The notes under the pieces: generated by a model
Told to the model about the DNA's origin: nothing
Seen by the model: only the letters and a program-made list of their open reading frames with translations
Databases searched by the model: none
In this document: positions 1 to 8,023 of the stretch, one piece after another
Numbering within the stretch: the first letter of the stretch is position 1
How the letters are laid out: each line of letters starts with the position of its first letter
Program-made: the position numbers and the translations under genes
From: Pararoseomonas sp. SCSIO 73927
GTDB lineage: Bacteria; Pseudomonadota; Alphaproteobacteria; Acetobacterales; Acetobacteraceae
NCBI RefSeq assembly: GCF_037040815.1
Contig: NZ_CP146232.1
Span: 2,350,501 to 2,414,500 of the forward strand
Direction of reading: 5' to 3'
Length of the DNA: 64,000 nt

Positions 1-303
1 CCTTCTTCCGGGCTGGATGGCGGGGAGGAGGCCTTCGCGGGGCTGGACACGCACTACACGGGATGGGCGGGCGAGGCGCGGCTGGATCTCGGCGACGCGC
101 GCTTCGCGCTGCGCGGGGAGGAGGCCTGGGCGGGGAACCTGCAGGTCTTCGCGCCGCACGGGGCGGCGGTGATCTCGGCGGAGCCGGTGAGCCATGTGCC
201 GGACGTGGTGAACCGTCCGGGACTCGCGGCGCTGGGCGACATGCGGCGTCTGCCGCGCGGCGGGATGGTTACGGGGCGCGCGGTGCTGCTGCCGCGGACG
301 TGA
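1..303 (+). CDS. Aldose 1-epimerase, C-terminal fragment
   Basis: The gene enters from the left edge, so only the last 100 codons are present, ending at TGA 301-303. The visible part contains DTHYTGWAGEARLDL and then AVISAEPVSHVPDVVN, which match the C-terminal strands of the galactose mutarotase fold, including the EPVSHVxDxxN block near the sugar pocket. The family interconverts the alpha and beta anomers of aldoses in the cytoplasm. The catalytic His and Glu and the start lie outside the window, so activity cannot be judged. The next gene starts 62 bases downstream on the same strand and appears unrelated. Confidence 0.8.
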   Translation, partial: PSSGLDGGEEAFAGLDTHYTGWAGEARLDLGDARFALRGEEAWAGNLQVFAPHGAAVISAEPVSHVPDVVNRPGLAALGDMRRLPRGGMVTGRAVLLPRT

Positions 304-364
304 TGCAACCTGCAACCTTCGTGAATCATGCCGCGTTCGCCCGTGAACCACGGAGGACCGCGAG

Positions 365-1135
365 ATGGCCGCACGGGCGAAGCGCACCGACGAGAAGCTC
401 TGGGAGAAGGTGAAGGCCCGCGTCACGAAGGGCAGCAAGGGCGGCGACGCCGGTGAGTGGTCCGCGCGCAAGGCGCAGCTCGCCGTCTCCGAGTACAAGA
501 AGGCCGGCGGCGGCTACGAGGGCGGGAAGAGCGCCGACAACAGCCTGACGCAGTGGACGAAGGAGGACTGGGGAACCAAGTCCGGCAAGAAGAGCGGGGA
601 GACGCATGAGCGCTACCTGCCGCGCAAGGCGCGCGAGGAGCTGAGCGACGCGGAGTACGCCCGGACGACGGCGGCCAAGCGGCGGGACACGGCGAAGGGC
701 AAGCAGTTCTCCAGCCAGCCGAAGGATGTGGCGCGCAAGACGGCGAAGGCGCGCGACACGGGGAAGGACACCACGAAGAAGGCGCCCGCCCGGAAGGCTG
801 CCGCGAAGCCCGCCGCGAAGCGGAGCACGGCCACGACGCGCCGCGCCGCGCCGGCGAAGCCGAGGACGGACGCGGCCGCGAAGCGGAGCACGACGGCGGC
901 CCGCAAGCCGGCGGCCAAGCGCGCCGCGCCCGCGAAGGGTGCCAAGGCGCCGGCGCGCCGCGCGGCGCCGTCCGCGAAGAAGGCGGCCCCCAAGCGGGCC
1001 TCGGCCGCGACGAAGGCCCCGGCGAACAGAGGTTCGGCGGCGAAGGCCCCGCCCCGGCGCGCGGCGGCGGCGCGGCAGGGCACGGCGACGCGGCGCGCCG
1101 CCTCCAAGGCTCCGAAGGGAGGGAAGAAGGCGTGA
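365..1135 (+). CDS. DUF5872-like domain with histone H1-like basic tail
   Basis: 256 residues. Residues 1 to about 75 form a compact domain with GEWSARKAQLAVSEYKKAGG and NSLTQWTKEDWGT, which resembles the small DUF5872 family (from memory, not searched). From about residue 115 to the end the protein is almost only Ala, Lys, Arg, Pro and Thr in AAKR/PAKR-type units, like the histone H1-like tails of some bacterial nucleoid proteins. The tail most likely binds DNA or RNA without sequence specificity; this is inference. The ATG at 365 is preceded by GGAGG, a good ribosome site. Its last four bases overlap the GTG of the next gene, which carries the same type of tail. Confidence 0.75.
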   Translation: MAARAKRTDEKLWEKVKARVTKGSKGGDAGEWSARKAQLAVSEYKKAGGGYEGGKSADNSLTQWTKEDWGTKSGKKSGETHERYLPRKAREELSDAEYARTTAAKRRDTAKGKQFSSQPKDVARKTAKARDTGKDTTKKAPARKAAAKPAAKRSTATTRRAAPAKPRTDAAAKRSTTAARKPAAKRAAPAKGAKAPARRAAPSAKKAAPKRASAATKAPANRGSAAKAPPRRAAAARQGTATRRAASKAPKGGKKA

Positions 1136-2157
1136 CCGAGCACCTCGACCGCGAGGCGGTGCTGCGGGAGTTCCGCGCCGCCGTGAACATGACCCCCGCC
1201 GCGCTGAAGAAGTGGCTGGGATCGGAGGAGAGCGGCTCCGTCGGGATCACGCCGGAGGGGGAAAGCGAGTCCATCGGGCACGAGAGCGGGCGGCACATCC
1301 TGCGCTTGCTGGAGGCTCACAAAGGCGATCCCTCCGACGAGGATGTGGAGCACATGCGAAAGGTGGTGGGCTACGTGCACCGTCACCTGGCGCAGCGGCC
1401 GGACGGCGACGTGGAGCACACGCGCTGGCGGTACAGCCTCATGAACTGGGGGCACGACCCGATGAAGAAGCCGGCCGCGCGCCGCGCGGCGGCACCGCGC
1501 AAGGCGGCCGGCGCCGCTACGGAGCGCGGGGCGGCGAAGCGGGTCACGAAGCGCGCCGCTGGCACGCCCACGAAGCGCACCTCCGGCACGACCCCCAAGC
1601 GCGCCTCCGGCACGAACGGGCAGCGCACCGCCGGAGCGGGCGCGGGGCAGCGCGTGGCGGCCGCCGAGCGCACCACGACCTCGAGCCGGCGCGCCGGCGG
1701 CACGGCGGCGAAGCGGACGGGCACGGCCGCCCCGAAGCGCGGCGCCCCGACGCGGGCCGCCACGGCCACCCGCAAGCCCGCCGCGAGCAAGGCGCCGGCC
1801 CGCGCCGCCAAGGCGGCCGCGGGCGGCAAGCCCGCGCCCCGGAGCGTGGCCCGCAAGGCGACGGACAAGGCCCGCACCACCACCCGCGCTGCGGCGCGCA
1901 CGGTGAAAGGCGGCGTCCGCAAGGCCGCCACCGGCGAGGCACCGAAGGTGCGAGGCGCCGCGAAGGATGCGAAGCGCGTGGTCCGCGCGGCGGCGAAGGA
2001 TGTCAGCGCGCCCGTGCGGCGCGCCCCGGCCAAGGCGGGAGCTTTAAAAACGGCGGCCTCTAAGACGGGTGCCTCAAAGGTGGCGGCCACGAAGCCGGGC
2101 GCCTCGAAGCCGGGCACCCGGCGCACCGTCGCCCCGCGCAGGCCGGCGAAGCGCTGA
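1132..2157 (+). CDS. DUF3140 domain with histone H1-like basic tail
   Basis: 341 residues from a GTG that overlaps the preceding stop (GTGA), so the two are translationally coupled. Residues 1 to about 110 match DUF3140, with AAVNMTPAALKKWL, IGHESGRHILRLLEA and the very typical HMRKVVGYVHRHLAQRPDGD followed by WRYSLMNWGHDP. The remaining 230 residues are Ala/Lys/Arg/Thr-rich and low in complexity, like a histone H1 C-terminal domain. The function of DUF3140 is not known to me. A role in DNA compaction or stress protection is inferred from the tail and from pairing with the similar gene upstream. A low-GC patch with TTTAAAA lies at 2043-2049 inside the tail. Confidence 0.75.
   Translation: MTEHLDREAVLREFRAAVNMTPAALKKWLGSEESGSVGITPEGESESIGHESGRHILRLLEAHKGDPSDEDVEHMRKVVGYVHRHLAQRPDGDVEHTRWRYSLMNWGHDPMKKPAARRAAAPRKAAGAATERGAAKRVTKRAAGTPTKRTSGTTPKRASGTNGQRTAGAGAGQRVAAAERTTTSSRRAGGTAAKRTGTAAPKRGAPTRAATATRKPAASKAPARAAKAAAGGKPAPRSVARKATDKARTTTRAAARTVKGGVRKAATGEAPKVRGAAKDAKRVVRAAAKDVSAPVRRAPAKAGALKTAASKTGASKVAATKPGASKPGTRRTVAPRRPAKR
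2043..2049 (+). other. Possible -1 frameshift heptamer
   Basis: The bases T TTA AAA fit the X XXY YYZ slippery pattern in the reading frame of the DUF3140/H1-tail gene. It is a rare A/T run in a GC-rich region. A -1 slip would add Asn-Gly-Gly-Leu and stop at TAA 2061-2063, shortening the tail by about 30 residues. No stimulatory structure was demonstrated. Confidence 0.2.
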
Positions 2158-2161
2158 ACCG

Positions 2162-2192
2162 GGGCGGGGCCGGGTTCCGCCCGGCCCCGCCC
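2162..2192. terminator. Strong GC hairpin after the H1-like pair
   Basis: A perfect 13-base-pair stem (GGGCGGGGCCGGG with CCCGGCCCCGCCC) closes a 5-base loop just after the stop at 2157. There is no T-tract, so it is a terminator-like or mRNA-stabilising hairpin rather than a textbook intrinsic terminator. Confidence 0.5.
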
Positions 2193-2209
2193 TGGCGCAG
2201 GATGGGCGC

Positions 2210-2275
2210 ATGGGAGAAGCGCTTGTCCTCGGGGCCGGGATCATGGGCCTCCACCTCGGGCGGGTGGCGCCGTGA
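2210..2275 (+). pseudogene. Possible remnant of an FAD/NAD oxidoreductase N-terminus
   Basis: ATG 2210 opens a 21-codon frame reading MGEALVLGAGIMGLHLGRVA and one more Pro before TGA. The GxGxxG pattern after a hydrophobic strand is how FAD-dependent oxidoreductases begin, yet the frame ends where the helix should continue. It may be the stump of a deleted gene or a leader peptide coupled to the acyl-CoA dehydrogenase, whose start overlaps its stop. In GC-rich DNA the match could also be chance. Confidence 0.3.
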
Positions 2276-3858
2276 TGTCGCCGGCTGAGCAGCTCGCCCT
2301 GGCGCTGAACCGGCTGCACGGGTTGCCACAGCTCTCGGGGCGGCTCGGGGCGCCTCTGGCGGAGGCGGACCTGGTCGCGATCCTGGAGGAGGCCTCGCGC
2401 TTCGCGGAGGAGCGGATCGCGCCCGGGCGGCGGGACGCGGACCGGGCGGGCTGCGTGCTGGAGAACGGCGTGGTGCGCACGCCGCCGCACTATGCCGGGC
2501 TGCTGCGGGAGTGGCAGGCGGCGGGGTGGCAGGGGGTGGCGGCGCCCGCTGAGCACGGTGGGCAGGGGCTGCCGCACGCGGTCTGGGCGGCGGTGTTCGA
2601 GCTGGTCTCCTCCGCCGACATGGCCTTCGGGCTGATGCCGATGCTGACGGCGGGCGCGGTGGAACTGCTGGCGCATCAAGCCTCGGCGGATCAGGCGGCG
2701 CGGTTCCTGCCGCCACTGGTCTCGGCCGAGTGGAACGGGACGATGGGGCTGACGGAGCCGCAGGCGGGGAGCGACCTCTCCGCCGTGCGGGCGCGGGCGG
2801 TCCCCGACGGGGCGGGCGGGTATTGCGTCACCGGGGCGAAGATCTTCATCACCTGGGGCGAGAACAGCATCGCCGCGAACACCCTGCACCTCGTGCTGGC
2901 GCGGCTGCCGGACGCGCCGGCAGGGTCGCGCGGCATTTCCCTGTTCGCCGTGCCGAAGCTGCTGCCGGGCGGGCGGCGGAACGGGGTGCGGTGCGGCGGG
3001 ATCGAGAGGAAGGCGGGGATCCACGCCTCCCCGACCTGCACCATGATCTTCGAGGAGGCGGAAGGGGAGCTGGTGGGGGAGCCCCACCGGGGGCTGCCCG
3101 CCATGTTCGCCATGATGAATGCCGCCCGGCTGGCGGTGGGGGTAGAGGGGGTGGGGCAGTGCGCCCGCGCCACCGCCCTGGCCGAGGCTTACGCCGCCGG
3201 GCGGGAGCAGGGCGGACGGGCGATCGCGGGACATCCGGACGTGGCGCGGATGCTGGCGGAAATGCGGGCGGTGACGGCGGCGGCACGGCTGATCGCGCTG
3301 GACTGCGCCGTCTCCCTGGACCGGGCGCGGGTGGGGGAGCCGGGGGCGGAGGCGCGGCTGGCGCTGCTGACGCCGGTCTGCAAGGCCTGGTGCACGGATC
3401 GGGCGGTGGAGGTGGCCTCGCTCGGCATCCAGGTGCATGGCGGCGCGGGCTACGTGGAGGAGACGGGGGCGGCGCAGATCTGGCGCGACGCCCGGATCGC
3501 GCCGATCTACGAGGGAACGAACGGGATCCAGGCCATGGACCTCGTCGCCCGCAAGCTGCCGCGCGGCATGGAGGCCTTCCGCGCCATGGCGGCGGAGGCG
3601 GGGGCGGCGGACCCGGCCCTGCGGGGGCCGGCGGAGGCGCTGGCGGAGGCGGCCGGACGGCTGGCCTCGGCCCCGGCGGAGGTGGCGGGGGCAGGGGCGG
3701 CGCCCTTCCTGGATGCCGCCGGCTGGGTGCTGGGCGGGGCCTGGCTGGCCCGCGCGGCGGCGGTGGAGCCGGGGCTGGCAGGGGAGGCGGGCTTCTTCCT
3801 GCGGCGGCTGCTGCCCCGGGCCCGGGCGCGGCTGGAGGAGGCGCTGGCGCCGGCCTGA
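2275..3858 (+). CDS. Acyl-CoA dehydrogenase (FadE/AcdA type)
   Basis: 527 residues from ATG 2275 (GTG 2272 is an in-frame alternative). FAD-dependent alpha,beta-oxidation of acyl-CoA in the cytoplasm. Visible motifs are MGLTEPQAGSDLSAVRARA (flavin and substrate site), GAKIFITWGEN, HPDVARMLAEM and QIWRDARIAPIYEGTNGIQ, whose Glu (about residue 413) is the expected catalytic base. An extra Ala-rich segment of about 100 residues follows, as in the longer acyl-CoA dehydrogenases with a C-terminal domain. It stands alone, with no electron-transfer flavoprotein or thiolase beside it, so the chain length of the substrate cannot be told. Confidence 0.9.
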   Translation: MSPAEQLALALNRLHGLPQLSGRLGAPLAEADLVAILEEASRFAEERIAPGRRDADRAGCVLENGVVRTPPHYAGLLREWQAAGWQGVAAPAEHGGQGLPHAVWAAVFELVSSADMAFGLMPMLTAGAVELLAHQASADQAARFLPPLVSAEWNGTMGLTEPQAGSDLSAVRARAVPDGAGGYCVTGAKIFITWGENSIAANTLHLVLARLPDAPAGSRGISLFAVPKLLPGGRRNGVRCGGIERKAGIHASPTCTMIFEEAEGELVGEPHRGLPAMFAMMNAARLAVGVEGVGQCARATALAEAYAAGREQGGRAIAGHPDVARMLAEMRAVTAAARLIALDCAVSLDRARVGEPGAEARLALLTPVCKAWCTDRAVEVASLGIQVHGGAGYVEETGAAQIWRDARIAPIYEGTNGIQAMDLVARKLPRGMEAFRAMAAEAGAADPALRGPAEALAEAAGRLASAPAEVAGAGAAPFLDAAGWVLGGAWLARAAAVEPGLAGEAGFFLRRLLPRARARLEEALAPA

Positions 3859-4030
3859 TCCGCCACGGGTGCGCTTCCCGCGGCAGCGCCGCGGCCCCTT
3901 GCTGCCGCGCCGCGGCCCATCACGGCTGCGCCACTCGGGACCTAAAGCGCGGCGGGCATCTTGCGCCTTTGTCATCCGCCCAAACATCCTGGCATCCCTT
4001 GCCGCCCCTCCCACTGGTACCGGAGACCGC

Positions 4031-5581
4031 GTGAACGCCCTCAGCCGACCTGCCCTGCGCCCCGAACGGCCGCACGCCGTCATCATCGGCGCCGGGCCGG
4101 GCGGACTCGCCTCCGCCATGCTGCTGGCCTCCCGCGGGCTGAAGGTGACGGTGCTGGAGAAGGACCGGGTGGTCGGCGGGCGGAGCCGTACGATCGAGAC
4201 GGAGCAGGGCTACCGCTTCGACCTCGGGCCGACCTTCTTCCTCTATCCCCGGATCCTGTCGGAGGTTTTCGCGGAGTGCGGGGCGCGGCTGGAGGACGAG
4301 GTAGAGATGATCCGCCTGGACCCGCAGTACCGCCTGATCTTCGAGGGGGCGGGCGGCAGCAGCGTGACGCTGGACGCCACGCCCGACCTCGCCCGCATGG
4401 AGGCGGAGGTCGCGAAGATCCACCCGCGCGACGCCGCGGGGGTGCGCCCCTTCCTGGAGGAGAACCGGCGCAAGCTGGCCGCCTTCCGCCCGGTGCTGGA
4501 GCGGGCCTTCACCCGGGCGGCGGACGTGATGGGGGCGGACATGCTGCGGGCGCTGCCGCTGCTGCGGCCCGGGCGTTCGGTGGATGCGGACCTGCGCCGG
4601 CACTTCCGGGACCCGCGCACGCGGCTCGCCTTCTCCTTCCAGACGAAGTACCTGGGGATGAGCCCGTTCCGCTGCCCCAGCCTTTTCACCATCCTCTCCT
4701 TCCTCGAGTACGAGCACGGGGTGTTCCACCCGCGGGGCGGCTGCGGCACCGTGGCCTCGGCCATGGCGCGGGTGGCGGCGGATCTCGGGGTGGAGTTCCG
4801 GTTCAACACGCCGGTGGACCGCATTGCCTTCGAGGGGAACCGCGCGACGGGGGTGGAGGCGGGCGGCGCCTTCATCCCGGCGGATTCGGTGGTGATGAAC
4901 GCGGATTTTGCGCACGCCATGCCGCGGCTGGTGCCGGACGCGATCCGGCGAAAGTGGTCCGACCGGAAGATCGGCAAGGCGCGCTACTCCTGCTCCACCT
5001 TCATGCTCTACCTCGGCGTGGAGGGCACCTTCCCGGAGCTGGCGCACCACTCCATCCTGCTCTCCGAGGACTACCAGCGGAACATCCAGGAGATCGAGGA
5101 CGGGACGGTGCCGGACGTGCCCTCCCTCTACCTCCACAACCCCGTGGCGACGGACCCGACCATGGCGCCGGCGGGGCATTCCAGCCTCTACCTGCTGGTG
5201 CCCGTGCCGAACCTGACCCACGGGCACGAGTGGACGGAGGCGGACACCCGCCGCTACCGCGCGCTGGCGCTGGACCGGCTGCGGGCCCTGGGGATCTCGG
5301 ACATCGAAGCCCGCATCCGCTACGAGAGGTGCGTGACGCCGCGCGACTGGCGGGACGAGTTTGCCGTGGGTTATGGCGCCACCTTCAACCTGGCGCATGA
5401 TCTCCGGCAGATGCTGATGTTCCGCCCGGGGAACCGCTTCGGCGACACGCAGGGGCTCTACCTGGTGGGGGGCGGCACCCATCCCGGCTCCGGCCTGCCC
5501 GTGATCTACGAGGGCGCGCGGATCAGCGCGAACCTGCTGCTGCGCGATCTCGGCCGCGCGCCCGTTTCCACGAGGATCTAA
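4031..5581 (+). CDS. CrtN/CrtI-type carotenoid desaturase (first copy)
   Basis: 516 residues from GTG 4031; this start puts HAVIIGAGPGGLASAMLLAS, the FAD-binding Rossmann motif, about 17 residues in. Further family blocks are VVGGRSRTIE, GYRFDLGPTFFLYP and the C-terminal LYLVGGGTHPGSGLPVIYEG. The family removes hydrogens from linear isoprenoids or oxidises their ends (CrtI, CrtN, CrtP). It opens a tight plus-strand operon with a second desaturase 2 bases later, then acyltransferase, glycosyltransferase and squalene-forming genes. With squalene enzymes as partners and no crtE or crtB, a C30 substrate is more likely than phytoene. Which step each copy does is not decided by sequence. Confidence 0.9.
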   Translation: MNALSRPALRPERPHAVIIGAGPGGLASAMLLASRGLKVTVLEKDRVVGGRSRTIETEQGYRFDLGPTFFLYPRILSEVFAECGARLEDEVEMIRLDPQYRLIFEGAGGSSVTLDATPDLARMEAEVAKIHPRDAAGVRPFLEENRRKLAAFRPVLERAFTRAADVMGADMLRALPLLRPGRSVDADLRRHFRDPRTRLAFSFQTKYLGMSPFRCPSLFTILSFLEYEHGVFHPRGGCGTVASAMARVAADLGVEFRFNTPVDRIAFEGNRATGVEAGGAFIPADSVVMNADFAHAMPRLVPDAIRRKWSDRKIGKARYSCSTFMLYLGVEGTFPELAHHSILLSEDYQRNIQEIEDGTVPDVPSLYLHNPVATDPTMAPAGHSSLYLLVPVPNLTHGHEWTEADTRRYRALALDRLRALGISDIEARIRYERCVTPRDWRDEFAVGYGATFNLAHDLRQMLMFRPGNRFGDTQGLYLVGGGTHPGSGLPVIYEGARISANLLLRDLGRAPVSTRI

Positions 5582-5583
5582 GC

Positions 5584-7182
5584 ATGGCCAAGGTTGCCAT
5601 CATCGGCGGCGGCCTCGGCGGCCTCGCCGCCGCCTGCGTCGCCCAGGCGCGCGGGCATCAGGTGACGCTGTTCGACAAGAACGAGTGGCTGGGCGGCAAG
5701 GCGGCGGTGCTGAACCTCGACGCGCCCTCGGAGCCGGGCGGGCGCAACGGCGGGTCCTTCCGCTTCGACATGGGGCCGACGATCCTGACCGTGCCGCGCG
5801 TGCTGCGCCGCATCTTCGCGGAAGCGGGCCGTGAGCAGGCGCGCGACCTGCCGCTGATCCGGCTGGACCCGCAGTGGCGCTGCTTCTTCGAGGACGGCAC
5901 GCGGATCGACCTGCGCGAGAACGTGGAGGAGATGGCGAAGGACATGGATTCCTTCGCGCCAGGGAATGGCGCGGGCTACCGCGAATTCCAGCGCATGTCG
6001 GAGAACCTGCACCGCATCTCCGAGGGCTTCTTCTTCTGGAAGCCGGTGGAGGACATCGCCGACACGATCGACTTCAAGGCCAACATGCGCGCCGACACGC
6101 TGAAGGACGTGATGGCCCTCGGCATGGGCAAGCGGGTGGCGAAGGTGATCCGCGGGCACGTGCCGGATGCGCGGCTGGCGCAGATGCTGGACCATTACTG
6201 CCAGTATGTCGGCTCCTCGCCCTATCTGGCGCCGGCGGTGCTGTGCAGCATCGGCGACATGCAGGCGAGCGAGGGGATCTGGTACCCCGTGGGCGGCACG
6301 CGCGCGGTGGCGGAAGGGCTGATGAAGCTCGCCGAGAGCCTCGGTGCGGAGCTGCGCCCGAGCACGGAGGTCACGGGGCTGGACCTGCGCGACAACGGCA
6401 CGCGCGTGGCCGGCGTGGTGGCGAAGGGGCAGACCATTCCCTTCGACGCGGTGATCTCCAACATGGACGCGCTGCGGACCTACAAGGAGCTCGTCGGCGG
6501 AAAGACGGGCCGGAAGTACGAGAGGAAGGGGTTCGAGCCGGCCTGCTCCGGCGTGGTGCTCTACCTCGGCCTGAACAAGCGGTACGACCACCTGGCGCAC
6601 CACGATTTCGTCTTCTCCCGCGACGCGGAGGAGGAGTTCGACGCGATCTACAAGAAGGGGATCCCGGCGCCCGATCCCACCGCCTACCTCGCCGCGCCCT
6701 CCTCCACCGATCCCTCCGTGGCGCCGGATGGGGGGGAGGCGCTGTATGTGCTGGTGCACACGCCGCATCTCCGCCCCGGCCAGGACTGGTCGAAGATGTT
6801 CCCGGCCTACCGACAGACCATCCTCGACAAGCTGAAGCGCACGGCGGGGATGGAGGACATCGAGGAGCGGATCGTGGTGGAGAGCGCGCTGACGCCGCAG
6901 GACATCCACGACCGCTACAAGGTGCTGGACGGCGCCATCTACGGCCTTGCCTCCCACGGGGCCTGGACGGGGGCGTTCAAGCCGGGGAACCGCTCGAAGG
7001 CCGTGAAGGGGCTCTACCTCGCGGGCGGCGCGGCGCATCCCGGGCCGGGGATGCCGATGGTGATGATGTCCGGCTGGATCGCGGCGGACGCGATGGACGG
7101 GGACATGGGCGGGCGCGGCATGTCGGCGGCGGCGGAGCGCGCGGGCATGCGGGACGCGCTGCTGGCCCAGGCCGCCGAGTAA
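5584..7182 (+). CDS. CrtN/CrtP-type carotenoid desaturase or oxidase (second copy)
   Basis: 532 residues from ATG 5584, two bases after the first desaturase. It begins with the FAD motif AIIGGGLGGLAAACVAQARG and has GSFRFDMGPTILTVP near residue 58 and GLYLAGGAAHPGPGMPMVMM at the C-terminus, all typical of the phytoene-desaturase superfamily. The two copies are clearly diverged. In C30 pathways such as that of Staphylococcus, CrtN introduces double bases along the chain and CrtP oxidises the terminal methyl, and a pair like this would fit that division of labour. That assignment is inference from operon content. Confidence 0.9.
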   Translation: MAKVAIIGGGLGGLAAACVAQARGHQVTLFDKNEWLGGKAAVLNLDAPSEPGGRNGGSFRFDMGPTILTVPRVLRRIFAEAGREQARDLPLIRLDPQWRCFFEDGTRIDLRENVEEMAKDMDSFAPGNGAGYREFQRMSENLHRISEGFFFWKPVEDIADTIDFKANMRADTLKDVMALGMGKRVAKVIRGHVPDARLAQMLDHYCQYVGSSPYLAPAVLCSIGDMQASEGIWYPVGGTRAVAEGLMKLAESLGAELRPSTEVTGLDLRDNGTRVAGVVAKGQTIPFDAVISNMDALRTYKELVGGKTGRKYERKGFEPACSGVVLYLGLNKRYDHLAHHDFVFSRDAEEEFDAIYKKGIPAPDPTAYLAAPSSTDPSVAPDGGEALYVLVHTPHLRPGQDWSKMFPAYRQTILDKLKRTAGMEDIEERIVVESALTPQDIHDRYKVLDGAIYGLASHGAWTGAFKPGNRSKAVKGLYLAGGAAHPGPGMPMVMMSGWIAADAMDGDMGGRGMSAAAERAGMRDALLAQAAE

Positions 7183-7187
7183 GGACC

Positions 7188-7982
7188 ATGGCGGAGCCGT
7201 CCCCCCTCGCGCTGCGGGACGCGCGGCTCTTCGCCTTCTACCACTTCATCTTCCGGCGCTTCTTCCGCCGGCACATGGGCGCGCTGCGGGTGCCGGCCTG
7301 GGGGATGCCCCCGGATGCGGGCGAGCGGCCGCTGATCGTGCTGGCGAACCACCCCTCCTGGTGGGACGGGGTGGCCTTCATGCTGCTGCCCGTGCGGCTG
7401 TTCAGCGATCGCCAGATCTACATCCCGATGGAGGCGGCGGCGCTGGCCAAGTACCGCTTCATGCGGCGCCTGGGGGTGTTCGGGATCGAGCCGGGGCCGC
7501 GCGGGGCGGTGGCCTTCCTGCGCACCGCGAAGGAGGTGCTGGCGGGGCCGCGCGCGATGCTCTGGATGAACGCGCCGGGGCGGTTCCAGGACGTGCGGGA
7601 GCGGCCGGTGGCGATCGCGCCAGGGGTGACGCGGCTGCCGGAGATCGCGCCGGAGGCGATCGTGCTGCCCCTGGCGCTGGACTACGTGTTCTGGACGGAG
7701 CGGCGGCCGGAGATGCTGGCCGCCTTCGGCGAACCGCTGGAGGCGCGCGAGCTCCTGGCGCTGGACCGCGAGGCGCGGGAGGAGCGGATCCGCGCGGCAC
7801 TGACCGCAACGATGGATCGGCTGGCCGAGGAGGCGATGACGCGCGATCCCGCGCGCTTCGCCGTGCTGGTCTCCGGCGCGGAGGGGATGGGCGGGATCTA
7901 CGACCTGTGGCGGCGCGTCTCGGCGCTGGTGCGCGGGCGGCGCTTCGATCCCCGGCATGCGCGCCGGGCGGAACCGGGCTAG
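7188..7982 (+). CDS. Acyltransferase of the carotenoid operon (PlsC/LPLAT-like)
   Basis: 264 residues, ATG 7188, six bases after the second desaturase. The N-terminal part holds LIVLANHPSWWDG, an H-x4-D acyltransferase motif (His55, Asp60). YIPMEAAALAKYRFMRRLG and GPRAMLWMNAPG follow where LPLAT enzymes bind the acceptor; the usual FPEGT block is replaced by MNAPG. In this setting it probably adds a fatty acid to the sugar of a glycosylated carotenoid, the job CrtO does in staphyloxanthin synthesis, although it is not a CrtO homologue by its motifs. A role in phospholipid synthesis is less likely, since another PlsC-like gene lies at 46224. Confidence 0.75.
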   Translation: MAEPSPLALRDARLFAFYHFIFRRFFRRHMGALRVPAWGMPPDAGERPLIVLANHPSWWDGVAFMLLPVRLFSDRQIYIPMEAAALAKYRFMRRLGVFGIEPGPRGAVAFLRTAKEVLAGPRAMLWMNAPGRFQDVRERPVAIAPGVTRLPEIAPEAIVLPLALDYVFWTERRPEMLAAFGEPLEARELLALDREAREERIRAALTATMDRLAEEAMTRDPARFAVLVSGAEGMGGIYDLWRRVSALVRGRRFDPRHARRAEPG

Positions 7983-8023
7983 AAGGCCGGCGTGGCACCG
8001 GGGCAGGGCAGCGGGGTGGGCGG

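Noticed and set aside
780..1130. Short recurring GCGAAGC/CGCGCC units resembling a CRISPR or minisatellite
   Set aside because: The units are irregular in length and follow codons for Ala, Lys and Arg, so they reflect the low-complexity H1-like tail, not spacers and repeats.
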